Position numbers and translations under genes: made by a program. Below are positions 6,307 to 7,338 of a stretch of DNA of 7,338 nt, in pieces. The stretch comes from Thermodesulfovibrionales bacterium. Lineage in GTDB: Bacteria > Nitrospirota > Thermodesulfovibrionia > Thermodesulfovibrionales > SM23-35. Within the stretch, counting starts at the first letter, position 1. Every line of letters begins with the position of its first letter. The DNA lies in NCBI GenBank assembly GCA_022865525.1, contig JALHSV010000086.1:1-7338 (forward strand), given 5' to 3'. Below the pieces are notes generated by a model, which was given only the letters and a program-made list of their open reading frames with translations, searched no databases and was not told the origin of the DNA.

Positions 6307-6876
6307 ATGCTTAGTGCAAAGCTTGGTCATTTCCTCGATGCACCGCTCAGCAGTATAGCAAAGCGAATCCCTGTAAATCCGAATTTTCTTACCATAACCG
6401 GTTTTCTGATAACCGTGAGCGCAGCTCTCATTATCCCTTACAACGTCAAGCTTGGCGGGATATGTATACTGTTTGGCGGTGTCTTCGATATGCTTGACGG
6501 CATTGTAGCGAGAACAAGCGGAAGAGTCACAAAATTCGGAGCATTCCTTGATTCCGTCCTCGACAGATATTCAGACGCCTTTCTCTTCCTGTCTATCTCG
6601 TATTATCTTGCAGCAGATAGCAACCATGCAGGCTCATTTCTCAGCCTCGGGACTTTGGTCGGTGCATTTCTTATCAGTTATGCACGGGCACGGGCTGAAG
6701 GACTCGGTGAATCCTGCCACACAGGGATTATGGAAAGACCTGAGAGAATAATCCTTCTTATATTTGCCACTCTGACAGGATGGCTTGTACCGGTACTATG
6801 GATAATGCTTGTCCTCACCCATATTACCGTTGTTCAGAGGATTTATCATGTATGGAAAGCAATGCGCAGGCAATAA
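6307..6876 (+). CDS. CDP-alcohol phosphatidyltransferase, probable phosphatidylinositol-phosphate synthase
   Basis: This 189-residue integral membrane enzyme has the complete family signature D-x2-DG-x2-AR-x8-G-x3-D-x3-D, with Asp61, Asp64, Gly65, Ala68, Arg69, Gly78, Asp82 and Asp86; the four Asp residues bind the metal ions and CDP-lipid. Hydrophobic stretches at about 26-47, 49-60, 88-102, 111-127 and 147-172 suggest five to six membrane helices. The size matches single-domain phosphatidylinositol-phosphate and archaetidylinositol-phosphate synthases; the soluble cytidylyltransferase domain of the fused thermophilic di-myo-inositol-phosphate enzyme is absent. The gene begins on the base after the ino1 stop, so the inositol phosphate made there is the likely acceptor, with CDP-diacylglycerol as donor. 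Phosphatidylglycerophosphate synthase (PgsA) is the main alternative, since family members differ little in motif; the choice rests on context. Only a GAGG three bases from ATG serves as ribosome site, so translation may depend on coupling to ino1. Confidence 0.85.
   Translation: MLSAKLGHFLDAPLSSIAKRIPVNPNFLTITGFLITVSAALIIPYNVKLGGICILFGGVFDMLDGIVARTSGRVTKFGAFLDSVLDRYSDAFLFLSISYYLAADSNHAGSFLSLGTLVGAFLISYARARAEGLGESCHTGIMERPERIILLIFATLTGWLVPVLWIMLVLTHITVVQRIYHVWKAMRRQ
6836..6841 (+). promoter_or_regulatory. Shine-Dalgarno site for the UspA-family gene
   Basis: AGAGGA lies within the end of the phosphatidyltransferase gene, ten bases before ATG 6852. It supports that start over the longer frame beginning at 6780, whose extra 24 codons do not resemble the UspA fold. 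Confidence 0.6.
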
Positions 6877-7319
6877 TTAAAAACATCATTGTTTGTATTG
6901 ATGGTGAGAAGTGGACTGAAAAAGCCATCACGTATGCTATGGAAATAACCAGAGCATTCAATGGAAAGCTTACTGCCCTTCATGTGATAAATCCGTACCT
7001 TAAAAAATTCGCAGATGAGATATATGCCGTTGGAAGAATTGAATACAGCAATTATATAGACAAAGAACTCAGGAAAGAAGCAGACGATATTATAACTGGA
7101 TTCAAAGCAATGGCGGATTCCATAGGGCTGCCATATAATGTCATTGTAAGATACGGTCCGCCTGAAGAAGAGATAATTAAAGAAACTTTGGAAAATTCAT
7201 ATGATTTACTTATCCTCGGTGCTAAGCCGCTCAATGCTTTTAAAAAAAGGATTGGATCTTTTAACCTGCCAATGAAGATATTTAAAAACATACAGATTCC
7301 TGCGATATTTGTAAGGTGA
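6852..7319 (+). CDS. Universal stress protein (UspA family) with degenerate nucleotide motif
   Basis: The 155-residue cytoplasmic protein shows the UspA fold: first strand KNIIVCIDG (10-18), helix from about 21 to 36, LTALHVINP (40-48), a central helical region (60-91), the strand and loop VIVRYGPPEEEII (97-109), DLLILGA (118-124), and the closing IPAIFV (149-154). ATP-binding members carry G-x2-G-x9-G-S/T after the fourth strand. Here the corresponding stretch is GAKP (123-126), eight residues, then GS (135-136): the second Gly is Pro and the spacing is one short. ATP binding is therefore doubtful, and the protein may act through dimerisation instead. The gene overlaps the phosphatidyltransferase by 25 bases, so the two are translated from one message. 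Its role in the inositol-lipid operon is unknown; a stress-linked control is plausible but not shown. No further gene is seen in the 19 bases that follow. Confidence 0.88.
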   Translation: MESNAQAIIKNIIVCIDGEKWTEKAITYAMEITRAFNGKLTALHVINPYLKKFADEIYAVGRIEYSNYIDKELRKEADDIITGFKAMADSIGLPYNVIVRYGPPEEEIIKETLENSYDLLILGAKPLNAFKKRIGSFNLPMKIFKNIQIPAIFVR

Positions 7320-7338
7320 ACACGGTTACTATCAAAGC

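Noticed and set aside
6548..6751. A 67-codon frame on the + strand inside the phosphatidyltransferase gene.
   Set aside because: It is out of frame with a gene that has a complete catalytic signature and shows no domain of its own.
6780..6851. Longer UspA-family protein starting at ATG 6780.
   Set aside because: The added residues lie in another frame of the phosphatidyltransferase and are unlike the UspA N-terminus; ATG 6852 has AGAGGA at suitable distance.

Overview
The window is a stretch of ordinary bacterial chromosome, dense with genes that all lie on the + strand. It has moderate GC, bacterial Shine-Dalgarno sites, a rho-independent terminator and one near-consensus sigma70-type promoter. 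No rRNA, tRNA, CRISPR array or complete mobile element was seen. The gene mix is pnp followed by an M16 peptidase, a fused ADP-forming acyl-CoA synthetase with a Pta-like DRTGG protein, and inositol-phosphate synthase with a CDP-alcohol phosphatidyltransferase. This would suit an anaerobic or metabolically versatile bacterium, perhaps of the Nitrospirota or a deltaproteobacteria-like lineage. That placement is inference only; nothing here fixes the taxon.

Layout. (1) Bases 1-123 are the end of polynucleotide phosphorylase (S1 domain), closed by a terminator at about 148-176. (2) Bases 255-4709 hold a tightly spaced three-gene group: an M16 zinc peptidase (255-1514), a single-chain ADP-forming acetate/acyl-CoA ligase (1541-3637), and an orphan protein resembling the regulatory N-terminal half of phosphotransacetylase (3639-4709). 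(3) Bases 4750-7319 hold a second group behind a TTGACA-17-TATAAA promoter: a zinc-ribbon/HTH protein resembling the DNA-binding part of IS1-type transposases (4785-5195), inositol-1-phosphate synthase (5203-6306), a CDP-alcohol phosphatidyltransferase (6307-6876) and a UspA-family protein (6852-7319).

How they may work together. The ligase interconverts acyl-CoA and free acid with ATP formation, and its neighbour may be a nucleotide-binding or metabolite-sensing accessory of acetyl-CoA metabolism. In the second operon, inositol-phosphate synthase makes inositol phosphate from glucose 6-phosphate, and the membrane transferase most plausibly joins it to CDP-diacylglycerol, giving a phosphatidylinositol-type lipid. 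The HTH protein at the head of that operon is a candidate local regulator. Its promoter would produce a leaderless mRNA, and an imperfect 18-bp dyad fills the -35/-10 spacer. This transposase-derived regulator plus inositol-lipid cassette, and the ligase/DRTGG pair, are the two points most worth following up.
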